Shown: positions 22,602 through 30,119 of the stretch, in pieces | How the letters are laid out: each line of letters opens with the position of its first letter | Numbering within the stretch: the stretch's first letter is position 1 | Assembly: GCA_017617655.1 (NCBI GenBank) | Contig: JAFZVU010000036.1 | Coordinates: forward strand, 1-39,318 | Source: Bacteroidales bacterium | GTDB taxonomy: Bacteria; Bacteroidota; Bacteroidia; Bacteroidales; UBA932 | Direction: 5' to 3' | Length of the DNA: 39,318 nucleotides | The notes under the pieces: model-generated | What the model was told of the DNA's origin: nothing | The model's input: the letters and a program-made list of their open reading frames with translations, nothing else | Databases searched by the model: none | Program-made: the position numbers and the translations under genes

Positions 22602-24806
22602 ATGAAAAGATACTTCTTACTGGTGGCGGCTGTGGCAGCGGCAGCCACTATAATCGCCGGCTGCGGCGGCAAAGCGACAACGAAATACAACCAGTACGCC
22701 AACCCCTTCGTGGGAGCGGCAGACAACGGCCACTGCAACCCCGGCGCGACGGTGCCCTTCGGCAACATCCAGGTGGGACCGCAGACCGGCAACTTCACCT
22801 GGGCTTACACGTCAGGCTACCAGAACCGCGACCGCAGCATCATGGGCTTCTCTCACAACCGCCTCTCCGGTACCGGCTGCCATGACCTCGGCGACGTGCT
22901 CATCATGCCGTTCACCGGCAACTACACGACCACGGCCATAGTCACCCAGCCCGGAGCCAAGATACCCGTCCCTGCAAAAGAAGACTTCTCCAGCCCCTTC
23001 AGCAAGGACAACGAGACGGCCGAGCCCGGCTACTACAGCGTAAAACTCGACGCCTACGACATCACCGCAAGCATGTCTGCCACTGAGCATGCCGCCATCC
23101 ACAACTACACCTACAACGGCAGCGACAAGCCGCGCCTGCTGCTCGACTTCCAGAGCGCGATGGTCAGCGGCATCAACCAGTTCCACACCCACGTCCTGGA
23201 GTCCATCCAGGCCTTCGAGAACGACCACGTCATCTCCGGCATGTGCCGCACCCGCGTCTGGCTCGACCGCACGTACTACTACGTCATCGAATTCGACCGC
23301 CCTTACACCACCGCCACCGAACTGGAGAAGCGCGACCCGAGGGAGAAAGCCCCCCGTTACGTCCTCGACTTCGACCTGAACCCCGGCGAGACGCTGAAAG
23401 TCAAGGTCTCAGTCTCTTCCAGGTCAGTTGAAAACGCAAGAAACAACATCGCCAAGGAAATCCCCGGCTGGGACCTGGAGAAGGTCCGCAAGCAGGCCGC
23501 CAAAGAGTGGGGCCGCTACCTCTCCCTCATCGAGATCGAGGGCACCCAGGAGCAGAAAGATGTCTTCTACACTTCGATGTACCACCTCTTCATCCACCCG
23601 AACAACATTGCCGACGCCGGCGAGAACCCGTACTACTCAACCTTCTCGTTCTGGGACACTTACCGCGCCGCGCATCCCCTCTATACCATCCTGACGCCCG
23701 AGAAAGTGGACTACTTCGTGCAGTCCGCCCTCGGCCACTACGACAAGCAGGGCTTCCTGCCCATCTGGGCCCTCTGGGGCGGCGACAACTACTGCATGAT
23801 CGGCAACCACTGCGTGCCGGTGATAGTGGACGCCTACCTGAAGGGCCACCGCAACTTCGACGTCGAGAAGGCGTATGAGGCGGTGAAGCGCTCCCTTACG
23901 GAAGACCACATCAAGTCCGACTGGACCGTCCTCGACAAATACGGCTACCTGCCCTACGACATAATCGACGAGGAGAGCGTCTCCCGCACCCTGGAGTACG
24001 CCTACGACGACTACTGCGCTGCACAGTTCGCCAAGGCGCTGGGCAAGATGGACGACTATGAGTTCTTCCTGAAGCGCAGCGAGAACTACCGCAACGTCTT
24101 CGACCCGCAAACCGGCTTCATGCGCCCGAAGGATTCCAAGGGCAACTGGGCCACACCGTTCAGCCCCTTCGCGCTGGCGCAGGCCGGCAACATGGGCGGG
24201 CAGTACACCGAAGGCAACGCATGGCAGTACACATGGCACGTGCAGCAGAACTTCGAGGGTCTGGCCGAGCTCTATGGCGGCCACGAGCAACTGGCGGCCA
24301 AGCTGGACAGCCTTTTCACCGTCCCGAGCGAGGTGGAGGGCGCCGGCGAGGTGAGCGACGTGTCGGGCCTGATCGGCCAGTACGCCCAGGGCAACGAGCC
24401 GAGTCACCACGTGGTCTACTTCTTCACGCTGGCTGACCGCCAGGACCGCGCGGCCGAGCTGATCCACGAGATCTTCGCCACTCAGTACAAGGATGATGTG
24501 GACGGCCTCTGCGGCAACGACGACTGCGGCCAGATGAGCGCCTGGTACATCTTCTCGGCGCTGGGCTTCTACCCCGTGAACCCCTGCGGCGGCGAGTACG
24601 TCCTCGGCGCTCCGCAGCTGCCGAAGGCGACCATCAACCTGGCCAACGGCAAGCATTTCACCGTCATCGCCGAGAACTACGCCCCGGAGAACATCTACGT
24701 GAAGGAGATGTACCTGAACGGCAAGCCTCTGACCGCCAAGGCCATCAGCCACGACGACATCATGGCCGGCGGCACGCTGAAGTTCGTGATGAGCGCGGAG
24801 CGATAA
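22602..24806 (+). CDS. GH92 alpha-mannosidase lipoprotein
   Basis: 734 residues with a lipoprotein signal (TIIAGC, Cys20). Glycoside hydrolase family 92 removes alpha-linked mannose from N-glycans and mannans with calcium at the active site. Signatures are YANPFVGAADNGHCNPGA, GFSHNRLSGTGCHDLGD, TFSFWDTYRAAHPLY, GGDNYCMIGNH, GNEPSHH with the likely acid Glu near 599, and GNDDCGQMSAWYIFSALGFYP with the acidic cluster near 640. The length is normal. It stands alone without SusC/SusD partners, so it is not in an obvious polysaccharide-utilisation locus. Confidence 0.93.
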   Translation: MKRYFLLVAAVAAAATIIAGCGGKATTKYNQYANPFVGAADNGHCNPGATVPFGNIQVGPQTGNFTWAYTSGYQNRDRSIMGFSHNRLSGTGCHDLGDVLIMPFTGNYTTTAIVTQPGAKIPVPAKEDFSSPFSKDNETAEPGYYSVKLDAYDITASMSATEHAAIHNYTYNGSDKPRLLLDFQSAMVSGINQFHTHVLESIQAFENDHVISGMCRTRVWLDRTYYYVIEFDRPYTTATELEKRDPREKAPRYVLDFDLNPGETLKVKVSVSSRSVENARNNIAKEIPGWDLEKVRKQAAKEWGRYLSLIEIEGTQEQKDVFYTSMYHLFIHPNNIADAGENPYYSTFSFWDTYRAAHPLYTILTPEKVDYFVQSALGHYDKQGFLPIWALWGGDNYCMIGNHCVPVIVDAYLKGHRNFDVEKAYEAVKRSLTEDHIKSDWTVLDKYGYLPYDIIDEESVSRTLEYAYDDYCAAQFAKALGKMDDYEFFLKRSENYRNVFDPQTGFMRPKDSKGNWATPFSPFALAQAGNMGGQYTEGNAWQYTWHVQQNFEGLAELYGGHEQLAAKLDSLFTVPSEVEGAGEVSDVSGLIGQYAQGNEPSHHVVYFFTLADRQDRAAELIHEIFATQYKDDVDGLCGNDDCGQMSAWYIFSALGFYPVNPCGGEYVLGAPQLPKATINLANGKHFTVIAENYAPENIYVKEMYLNGKPLTAKAISHDDIMAGGTLKFVMSAER

Positions 24807-24891
24807 CGGCTCGCGTGATGAGCGCGCGTGATGAGGCTCTCTCGTGAATAGCGCGTGGTTTGTAAAACGCTGGTTCTAAACGTTTAACAAT

Positions 24892-24924
24892 AAGTCCTAC
24901 CTCTGCTTTCGAGGGGTAGGACTT
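24892..24924 (+). terminator. Probable terminator hairpin after GH92 gene
   Basis: AAGTCCTACC (24892-24901) pairs perfectly with GGTAGGACTT (24915-24924); the loop closes with two more pairs. The T tract after it is weak (TTGCATTTAT). The surrounding 270-bp gap also has GTGATGAGCGCG-type short duplications (about 24787-24832) and a GCTGAT-A-ATCAGC palindrome (24935-24947). Confidence 0.55.
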
Positions 24925-25029
24925 TGCATTTATAGCTGATAATCAGCCGATTGTAAATCACGCGCAACAACGTGCATAACGGTTGATAACTTCGCGGTCT
25001 CCCCGCGCGCGATTGCAACCATTATTTCC

Positions 25030-25037
25030 TATCTTTG
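25030..25037 (+). promoter_or_regulatory. -7 element of dnaE
   Basis: TATCTTTG, giving a leader of about 33 nt before the ATG at 25077. No clear -33 box. Confidence 0.5.
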
Positions 25038-25076
25038 TAATCTGCGCGTCACCGCCTGCCGGGGCGCACAGCCGCC

Positions 25077-28000
25077 ATGCCCTTCGTACACCTGCACGTC
25101 CACACCCAGTACTCCATCCTCGACGGAGCCGCCCCGATAGCCAAGCTGTTCGAGAAGGCCCACGAGGACGGCCAGACCGCGCTCGCCATCACCGACCACG
25201 GCAACATGTACGGCGTGAAGGAGTTCTTCAAGTATGCGAAGAAATACCCGGACGTGAAGCCGATAATCGGCAGCGAGATGTACGTCTCCCCTAACGACAA
25301 CCGCTTCCTCACCGACAACAAGGAGGAGCGCAGCCCGCACCACCTCATCCTGCTGGCCAAGAACATGACGGGCTACCACAACCTCGTGAAGCTCAGCTCC
25401 TACGCCTTCATCGACGGCTTCTACCAGAAGCCCAAGATCGACCGCGAGCTGCTCCAGAAATACCACGAAGGCATCATCTGCAGCTCCGCCTGCCTGGCCG
25501 GCGAGATCCCGAGGGCCATCTACAGCCGCAACTTCGAGAAGGCCGAAGCCACCATCAAATGGTACAAAGACCTCTTCGGCGACGACTTCTACCTCGAGGT
25601 GCAGCGCCACAAAACCGAAGTCCCCGGCGCCGACACGAAGGTCTACATGATGCAGCAGGTGGTCAACGAAGCCATCTTCGAGCTGGCCGCCAAGCACGGC
25701 GTGAAGGTCATAGCCACCAACGACGTGCACTTCGTCAGCAAGGAGGACGGCCCGGCCCACGACCGCCTCATCTGCCTCACCTTCAACGACAACTACGACG
25801 ACCCGGACCGCATCCGCTACACCCAGCAGGAGTACCTCAAGACGCAGGACGAGATGGCGGCCATATTCGCCGACCACCCGGAGGCCATCACCAACACCCT
25901 TGAGGTCGCCGAGAAGGTGGAGCGCTACGACATAGACTCCCCCGCCATCCTGCCGAAGTTCATCCTGCCGGACGACTTCACCAAAGACATACAGCAGTAC
26001 CTCGACAAGTATAAGGACATAATCGACAAGGGCCTGGCCAACAAGTCCGGAGCCCCGCGCGGCGAGGACTTCGCATGGTCCGTGGCCTACCTCTGCCACC
26101 TCTGCTACAAAGGCGCCGAAGAGCGCTACGGCAGCGAGCTGACACAAGAGCAGGCCGACCGCATCAAGTTCGAGCTGGAGACCATCTCCTACATGGGCTT
26201 CCCGGACTACTTCCTCATCGTGCAAGACTTCATCCAGGCGGCGCGGCGCGAAGGCACATGGGTCGGCCCCGGCCGAGGCAGCGCAGCCGGCAGCGTGGTA
26301 GCTTACTGCCTGCACATCACCAACATAGACCCTCTGAAATACGACCTCCTGTTCGAGCGCTTCCTCAACCCCGACCGCATCTCGATGCCCGATATCGACA
26401 TCGACTTCGACGACGACGGCCGAGGCAATGTCTACCGCTACGTGGAGAACAAATACGGCAAGGACCACATATCGCACGTGGCCACCTTCGGCACCATGGC
26501 CGCCAAGAGCGCCATCAAGGACGTGGCCCGCATCCACCAGGTGCCCCTGGCAATCAGCGACCGTCTCTCCAAGATCATCCCCGCAAGGCCCTTCGAGGCC
26601 AGCGTGCCGGACCCTAATAATGAGAAGAAGACCGTCGAGAAGACCCTCCCAGTCACTCTTCCGAACTGCATTAAATACTACCCCGAATTCAGGGCGGCCT
26701 ACGAGGCTGCGGAGCCGCTGGTGAAGGAGACAATCGACTTCGCCGCGAAGCTGGAGGGCAGCATCCGCCAGACCGGCGTGCACGCCTGCGCCACCATCAT
26801 CGGCCGCTCGAACCTCACCGACTACATCCCGCTCAGCGTGGTGAAGGACAAGGAGACCGGCGAGAACATGCTGGTGAGCCAGTACGAAGGCTCTTTCATA
26901 GAGGACGTGGGCATGCTGAAGATGGACTTCCTGGGCCTGTCGACCCTCTCCATCGAGAAGGAGTGCGTCAAGAACATCGAGAAGCGCAGCGGCAAGCGCA
27001 TCGACGTTGAGAAGATCCCGCTAGACGACAAGGCGACCTACGAGCTTTTCAGCAACGGCGACACGACGGCGGTCTTCCAGTTCGAAAGCGACGGCATGCG
27101 GCGCTACCTGAGGGAGCTGAAGCCCAGCAAGTTCGAGGACATCATCGCGATGAACGCTCTCTACCGCCCCGGCCCGATGGACTACATCCCGGACTTCATC
27201 GACCGCAAGAACGGCCGCAAGCCCATCGAGTACGACATCCCGGTGATGGAGAAGTACCTCAAGGACACCTACGGCATCACAGTCTACCAGGAGCAGGTGA
27301 TGCTTCTGTCGCGCGAGCTGGCGGGCTTCACCCGAGGCGAGAGCGACACGCTGCGCAAGGCGATGGGCAAGAAGATCAAGGAGAAGCTGGACGCGCTGAA
27401 GCCGAAGTTCATCAACGGCGGCATCGCGAACGGCTACGACGAGGCCATCCTGAAGAAGATCTGGGCGGACTGGGAGAAGTTCGCTTCCTACGCTTTCAAT
27501 AAATCGCACTCGACCTGCTACGCCTGGGTGGGCTACCAGACCGCCTGGCTCAAAGCGAATTACCGGGCTGAGTTCATGGCGGCCAACATGAGCCGCAACC
27601 TGAACGACATAGAGGAGCTGACCAAGCTGATGGACGACTGCCGCCGGGCGAAGATCAATGTGCTGGGGCCGGACATCAACGAGTCGGACACTACTTTCAC
27701 CGTCAACAAGAAGGGTGACATCCGCTTCGGTCTGGGCGGCATCAAGGGCATCGGCCCGAGCGCCATCAATACCATAATCCGCATCCGCGAGGAGGGCGGC
27801 CCGTTCACCGACATCTTCAACCTGCTGGAGCGGGTGCCGCTGAACGTGCTGAACCGCAAGGGTCTGGAGTGTATGACGTACGCCGGGGCTTTCGACAGCT
27901 TCGGGGAGATGTCGCGCGCGCAGTTCTTCGTTCCATCCGCCACGTATCCGAACGAGAATTTCCTGGATGAGCTGATCCGCTACGCCAACAAGTTCCACAA

Positions 28001-28802
28001 TGATGCTATCAACCAGGGGGCCAGCCTCTTCGGGGACATGGAGGAGATGAAACCGGTGCGTCCGGCGATCCCTGCGGCGGAGGCTGTGGACGAGATTGCG
28101 CTGCTGAAGGAGGAGAAGAATGTTGTGGGCATGTATCTGAGTGCGCATCCGCTGGACAAGTTCAAGTTCGAGATCGAGAATTTCGCGACGGAGAGCATCG
28201 GCAATCTGGCGGAGCTGCGGCTGCGGATGGAGAGCGATGCGCTGGTGAAGTCGCAGGGGCGCAAGTTGCCGAAGGATACCGTTTTGGACAAGTCGTTTAC
28301 CGTGGCGGGTCTGGTGACGCAGACGCAGCGGATGATGACGAAGAACAACCGTCCGTTCCTGAAGTTTGACATCGAGGACTTTACGGGCAGCTACAATCTA
28401 GCGTTGTTCGGCAAGGATTACGAGAAGTTCATGCCTTATGTCACGGACGGCCAGACGCTGCTCATCCGCTTCCGCTGCAAGGAGCGTTTCCGCGGCAAGG
28501 AGAGCAGCGAGGTGCATTACGACATGGTGGTCGAGGAGATGAATCTGCTGTCTAACGTGAAGGACGAGTTCGTGAAGGAGTTCGTGGTGGTGGCTCCGCT
28601 GGAGGTTGTCACTGCGGATTTCATCGCCGGCCTGAAGAAGGTCTGCAAGCGCTGCAAGGGCGGCGCCCGCCTCTACGTCGATGTCATCGACCGCACCCTC
28701 CACAATGACGTGGAGTTCTTCTCCCGCACCGTCACCGTCAGCCCCGAACCCGCCCTCCTCGACTTCCTGGCGGCAAGGAATCTCACGTACAAGATCCGGT
28801 AA
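25077..28802 (+). CDS. dnaE: DNA polymerase III subunit alpha
   Basis: The replicative polymerase of 1241 residues, DnaE type. The N-terminal PHP domain starts VHLHVHTQYSILDGA and continues ITDHGNMYG. The palm has GPGRGSAAGSVVAYCL and the catalytic aspartates in PDIDIDFDDDGRG (about 440). ATFGTMAAKSAIKDVAR, MNALYRPGPMDYIPDF and NKSHSTCYAWVGYQTAWLKA are further conserved blocks. A C-terminal OB fold follows (FTVAGLVTQTQRMMTKNNRPFLKF, about 1085 onward). It appears intact. The gene is monocistronic; its 3' end faces the symporter gene across 1.3 kb of repeats. Confidence 0.97.
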   Translation: MPFVHLHVHTQYSILDGAAPIAKLFEKAHEDGQTALAITDHGNMYGVKEFFKYAKKYPDVKPIIGSEMYVSPNDNRFLTDNKEERSPHHLILLAKNMTGYHNLVKLSSYAFIDGFYQKPKIDRELLQKYHEGIICSSACLAGEIPRAIYSRNFEKAEATIKWYKDLFGDDFYLEVQRHKTEVPGADTKVYMMQQVVNEAIFELAAKHGVKVIATNDVHFVSKEDGPAHDRLICLTFNDNYDDPDRIRYTQQEYLKTQDEMAAIFADHPEAITNTLEVAEKVERYDIDSPAILPKFILPDDFTKDIQQYLDKYKDIIDKGLANKSGAPRGEDFAWSVAYLCHLCYKGAEERYGSELTQEQADRIKFELETISYMGFPDYFLIVQDFIQAARREGTWVGPGRGSAAGSVVAYCLHITNIDPLKYDLLFERFLNPDRISMPDIDIDFDDDGRGNVYRYVENKYGKDHISHVATFGTMAAKSAIKDVARIHQVPLAISDRLSKIIPARPFEASVPDPNNEKKTVEKTLPVTLPNCIKYYPEFRAAYEAAEPLVKETIDFAAKLEGSIRQTGVHACATIIGRSNLTDYIPLSVVKDKETGENMLVSQYEGSFIEDVGMLKMDFLGLSTLSIEKECVKNIEKRSGKRIDVEKIPLDDKATYELFSNGDTTAVFQFESDGMRRYLRELKPSKFEDIIAMNALYRPGPMDYIPDFIDRKNGRKPIEYDIPVMEKYLKDTYGITVYQEQVMLLSRELAGFTRGESDTLRKAMGKKIKEKLDALKPKFINGGIANGYDEAILKKIWADWEKFASYAFNKSHSTCYAWVGYQTAWLKANYRAEFMAANMSRNLNDIEELTKLMDDCRRAKINVLGPDINESDTTFTVNKKGDIRFGLGGIKGIGPSAINTIIRIREEGGPFTDIFNLLERVPLNVLNRKGLECMTYAGAFDSFGEMSRAQFFVPSATYPNENFLDELIRYANKFHNDAINQGASLFGDMEEMKPVRPAIPAAEAVDEIALLKEEKNVVGMYLSAHPLDKFKFEIENFATESIGNLAELRLRMESDALVKSQGRKLPKDTVLDKSFTVAGLVTQTQRMMTKNNRPFLKFDIEDFTGSYNLALFGKDYEKFMPYVTDGQTLLIRFRCKERFRGKESSEVHYDMVVEEMNLLSNVKDEFVKEFVVVAPLEVVTADFIAGLKKVCKRCKGGARLYVDVIDRTLHNDVEFFSRTVTVSPEPALLDFLAARNLTYKIR

Positions 28803-28839
28803 CCTTCCCCTTGGCGAGGCACATGTGCTTAAAACGCGC

Positions 28840-28949
28840 CTTGGTATGCGAGTACGCCCCCGGAGTCTCATACCAAGGAACGGTTTTCTGCGAAATGCGC
28901 CATTTTGCCTCCTTGGTATGAGAGTTAAGCGCTCTACACGCATACCGCG
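28840..28949. repeat. Two-palindrome element D (same geometry as A, different arms)
   Basis: CTTGGTATG (28840-28848), 20 nt, CATACCAAG (28869-28877), 34 nt, CTTGGTATG (28912-28920), 20 nt, CATACCGCG (28941-28949). The 38-34-38 layout equals that of A1-A3. The reverse complement of the A3 34-nt spacer matches the D spacer at 21 of 34 positions, including GGTTTT, GCGAAA and TTTTGC. So D is an inverted relative of A with replaced arms. It starts 38 bp after dnaE. Confidence 0.85.
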
Positions 28950-28983
28950 GAAACATAATTGAACCCGCTATTTTGTTTTGGAT

Positions 28984-29206
28984 AGGCGGCAGGTTCGGAG
29001 GGGTTGTTCTCGGCACCAGCCGGGAAACAACCTCTGAAGTTTTTCTCGCCTCCCAGGCGGGAAAAAACTTCTCTCCTCAGCACTGACTGTCTCAAAATGA
29101 AAAAAACTGCCCATTCTTCCATTTTAAGGCAGCAAAACAAGGGCTTTCGCGCAAAAACCTGCCTCAAAATGAAAAACTCCCGCAGTTATTTCATTTTGAG
29201 ACACGG
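28984..29206. repeat. Composite palindromic repeat array 2 (header, B1, B2, A3)
   Basis: Header GGCGGCAGGTTCGGAG; B1 GGTTGTT (29002-29008) / AACAACC (29026-29032); B2 GAAGTTTTT (29036-29044) / AAAAACTTC (29063-29071); A3 with CTCAAAATG (29091), CATTTTAAG (29120), CTCAAAATG (29163) and CATTTTGAG (29192-29200). Palindrome C and the linker seen in the other arrays are missing between header and B1. Confidence 0.88.
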
Positions 29207-29328
29207 GAATGAGTTGGAGAAGGGGAGTAATCAGGAAAAGTTGCTATTGGCGGAGGTAATTGGAAGAATTGTTTTATCGGCCGGGGATGGAGATGTGGAA
29301 CTGGCGGAACGGAGCAAACGGAACAGAA

Positions 29329-29395
29329 GAAGATATCTCCCGTCCAACAGCTGGAGCTCTTTGGGGGGCTCCAGCTGTTGTGCGAGGATATCTTC
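29329..29395. repeat. Nested palindrome C3 (inverted, swapped outer arms)
   Basis: Outer stem GAAGATATC (29329-29337) / GATATCTTC (29387-29395) around a 49-nt core. The reverse complement of this core matches the core of C2 at 47 of 49 positions, although C2 has a GGGTTGTT/AACAACCC outer stem. Confidence 0.88.
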
Positions 29396-29429
29396 TTGGA
29401 CGGAAGCTCATCCGGCCGCGGGGGAAATG

Positions 29430-29494
29430 AGGATATCTCCAGCCAGAATAGCGAGCTCAGCCTGGCGGCTCGCTATTTCCGGCTAGGATATCCT
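29430..29494. repeat. Nested palindrome E (C-type, inverted, divergent)
   Basis: Outer stem AGGATATC (29430-29437) / GATATCCT (29487-29494), a 49-nt core, and inner stem AATAGCGAGC/GCTCGCTATT. Length and positions of conserved bases match C1-C3 while both stems differ with pairing kept. Confidence 0.8.
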
Positions 29495-29843
29495 ACCCAT
29501 ATGTCTCTCTGAACGAAGCGAAGCGAAAGATGACATCAAAGTCGGGAAAAAGAACAAGAAAGGAGGAACAACATATCTCCTTCAAGTAAGAAAGGCCCAC
29601 AACAATACGATATTCATCGAATTGTCATCCGATGGAACATACTGGAACATAAATAGTGGGGGTGTATTCAATGCCCGATATGGGGAGAAAAGAGAAAGTG
29701 TCAAGCCTGCTTCCGCCCAGCAGGATGGAGAATCGGTTCTCGACAACACTTTGCGTCCCGTTACCGAAGCCGATAATAAAACGAGACCGAACGGTAATGT
29801 GTCTGACACTTCTTCTGTCAACAAAGATACAGAAAATACTTAA
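29487..29843 (+). pseudogene. C-terminal remnant of a phage/mobile-element-type protein
   Basis: An open frame runs from a TAG at 29484 to TAA at 29841 without any ATG; the earliest plausible start is a TTG at 29622. The translation includes VGKKNKKGGTTYLLQVRK, IFIELSSDGTYWNINSGG and VFNARYGEKRES, then a polar low-complexity tail ending SVNKDTENT. From memory this resembles the extreme C-termini of very large polyvalent proteins of Bacteroidetes phages and plasmids, so I read it as a truncated remnant, cut at palindrome E on its left and followed by array 3. Base composition is more AT-rich than the neighbours. Confidence 0.5.
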
Positions 29844-29878
29844 GATGCAATTGTTTTCGGAATTTTTTTGTTTTGTAT

Positions 29879-30089
29879 AGGCGGCAGGTTCGGAGGGGTT
29901 GTTCTCGGACAACAGCTGGAGCCCCCCAAAGAGCTCCAGCTGCTGGACGGGAAACAACCCCATCCCCGTCCTTTTCCCGCACCCCTTCCACGGACCAGAC
30001 GCACTCAGACTTTTATGAGGTTGTTCTCGGCACCAGCCGGGAAACAACCTCTGAAGTTTTTCTCGCCTCCCAGGCGGAAAAAAAACTTC
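29879..30089. repeat. Composite palindromic repeat array 3 (header, C2, linker, B1, B2)
   Basis: Header GGCGGCAGGTTCGGAG; C2 with outer stem GGGTTGTT (29896-29903) / AACAACCC (29953-29960); a linker ending CAGACTTTTAT; B1 GAGGTTGTT (30017-30025) / AACAACCTC (30043-30051); B2 GAAGTTTTT (30053-30061) / AAAAACTTC (30081-30089), which has lost one G in its core. No A element follows; the symporter gene ends 31 bp further on. Confidence 0.88.
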
Positions 30090-30119
30090 AATTCGCAGCC
30101 GTGAAATGGATGCCGGGGA

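Noticed and set aside
24935..24947. GCTGAT-A-ATCAGC as a dnaE operator
   Set aside because: A short palindrome well upstream of the -7 element with no second copy; too little to assign a role.
23637..26783. Long minus-strand frames opposite the GH92 gene and dnaE
   Set aside because: These are shadows caused by high GC at third codon positions; their translations are Val/Leu/Ala/Asp-rich without domains, and the plus-strand genes are unambiguous.
29004..29486. 160-codon frame beginning in array 2
   Set aside because: It is composed of B, A, C3 and E palindromes read through; low-complexity translation with no domain. Treated as repeat DNA.
18475..30089. CRISPR array
   Set aside because: The repeats are dispersed, palindromic, of variable length and not separated by uniform spacers; no cas genes are seen.
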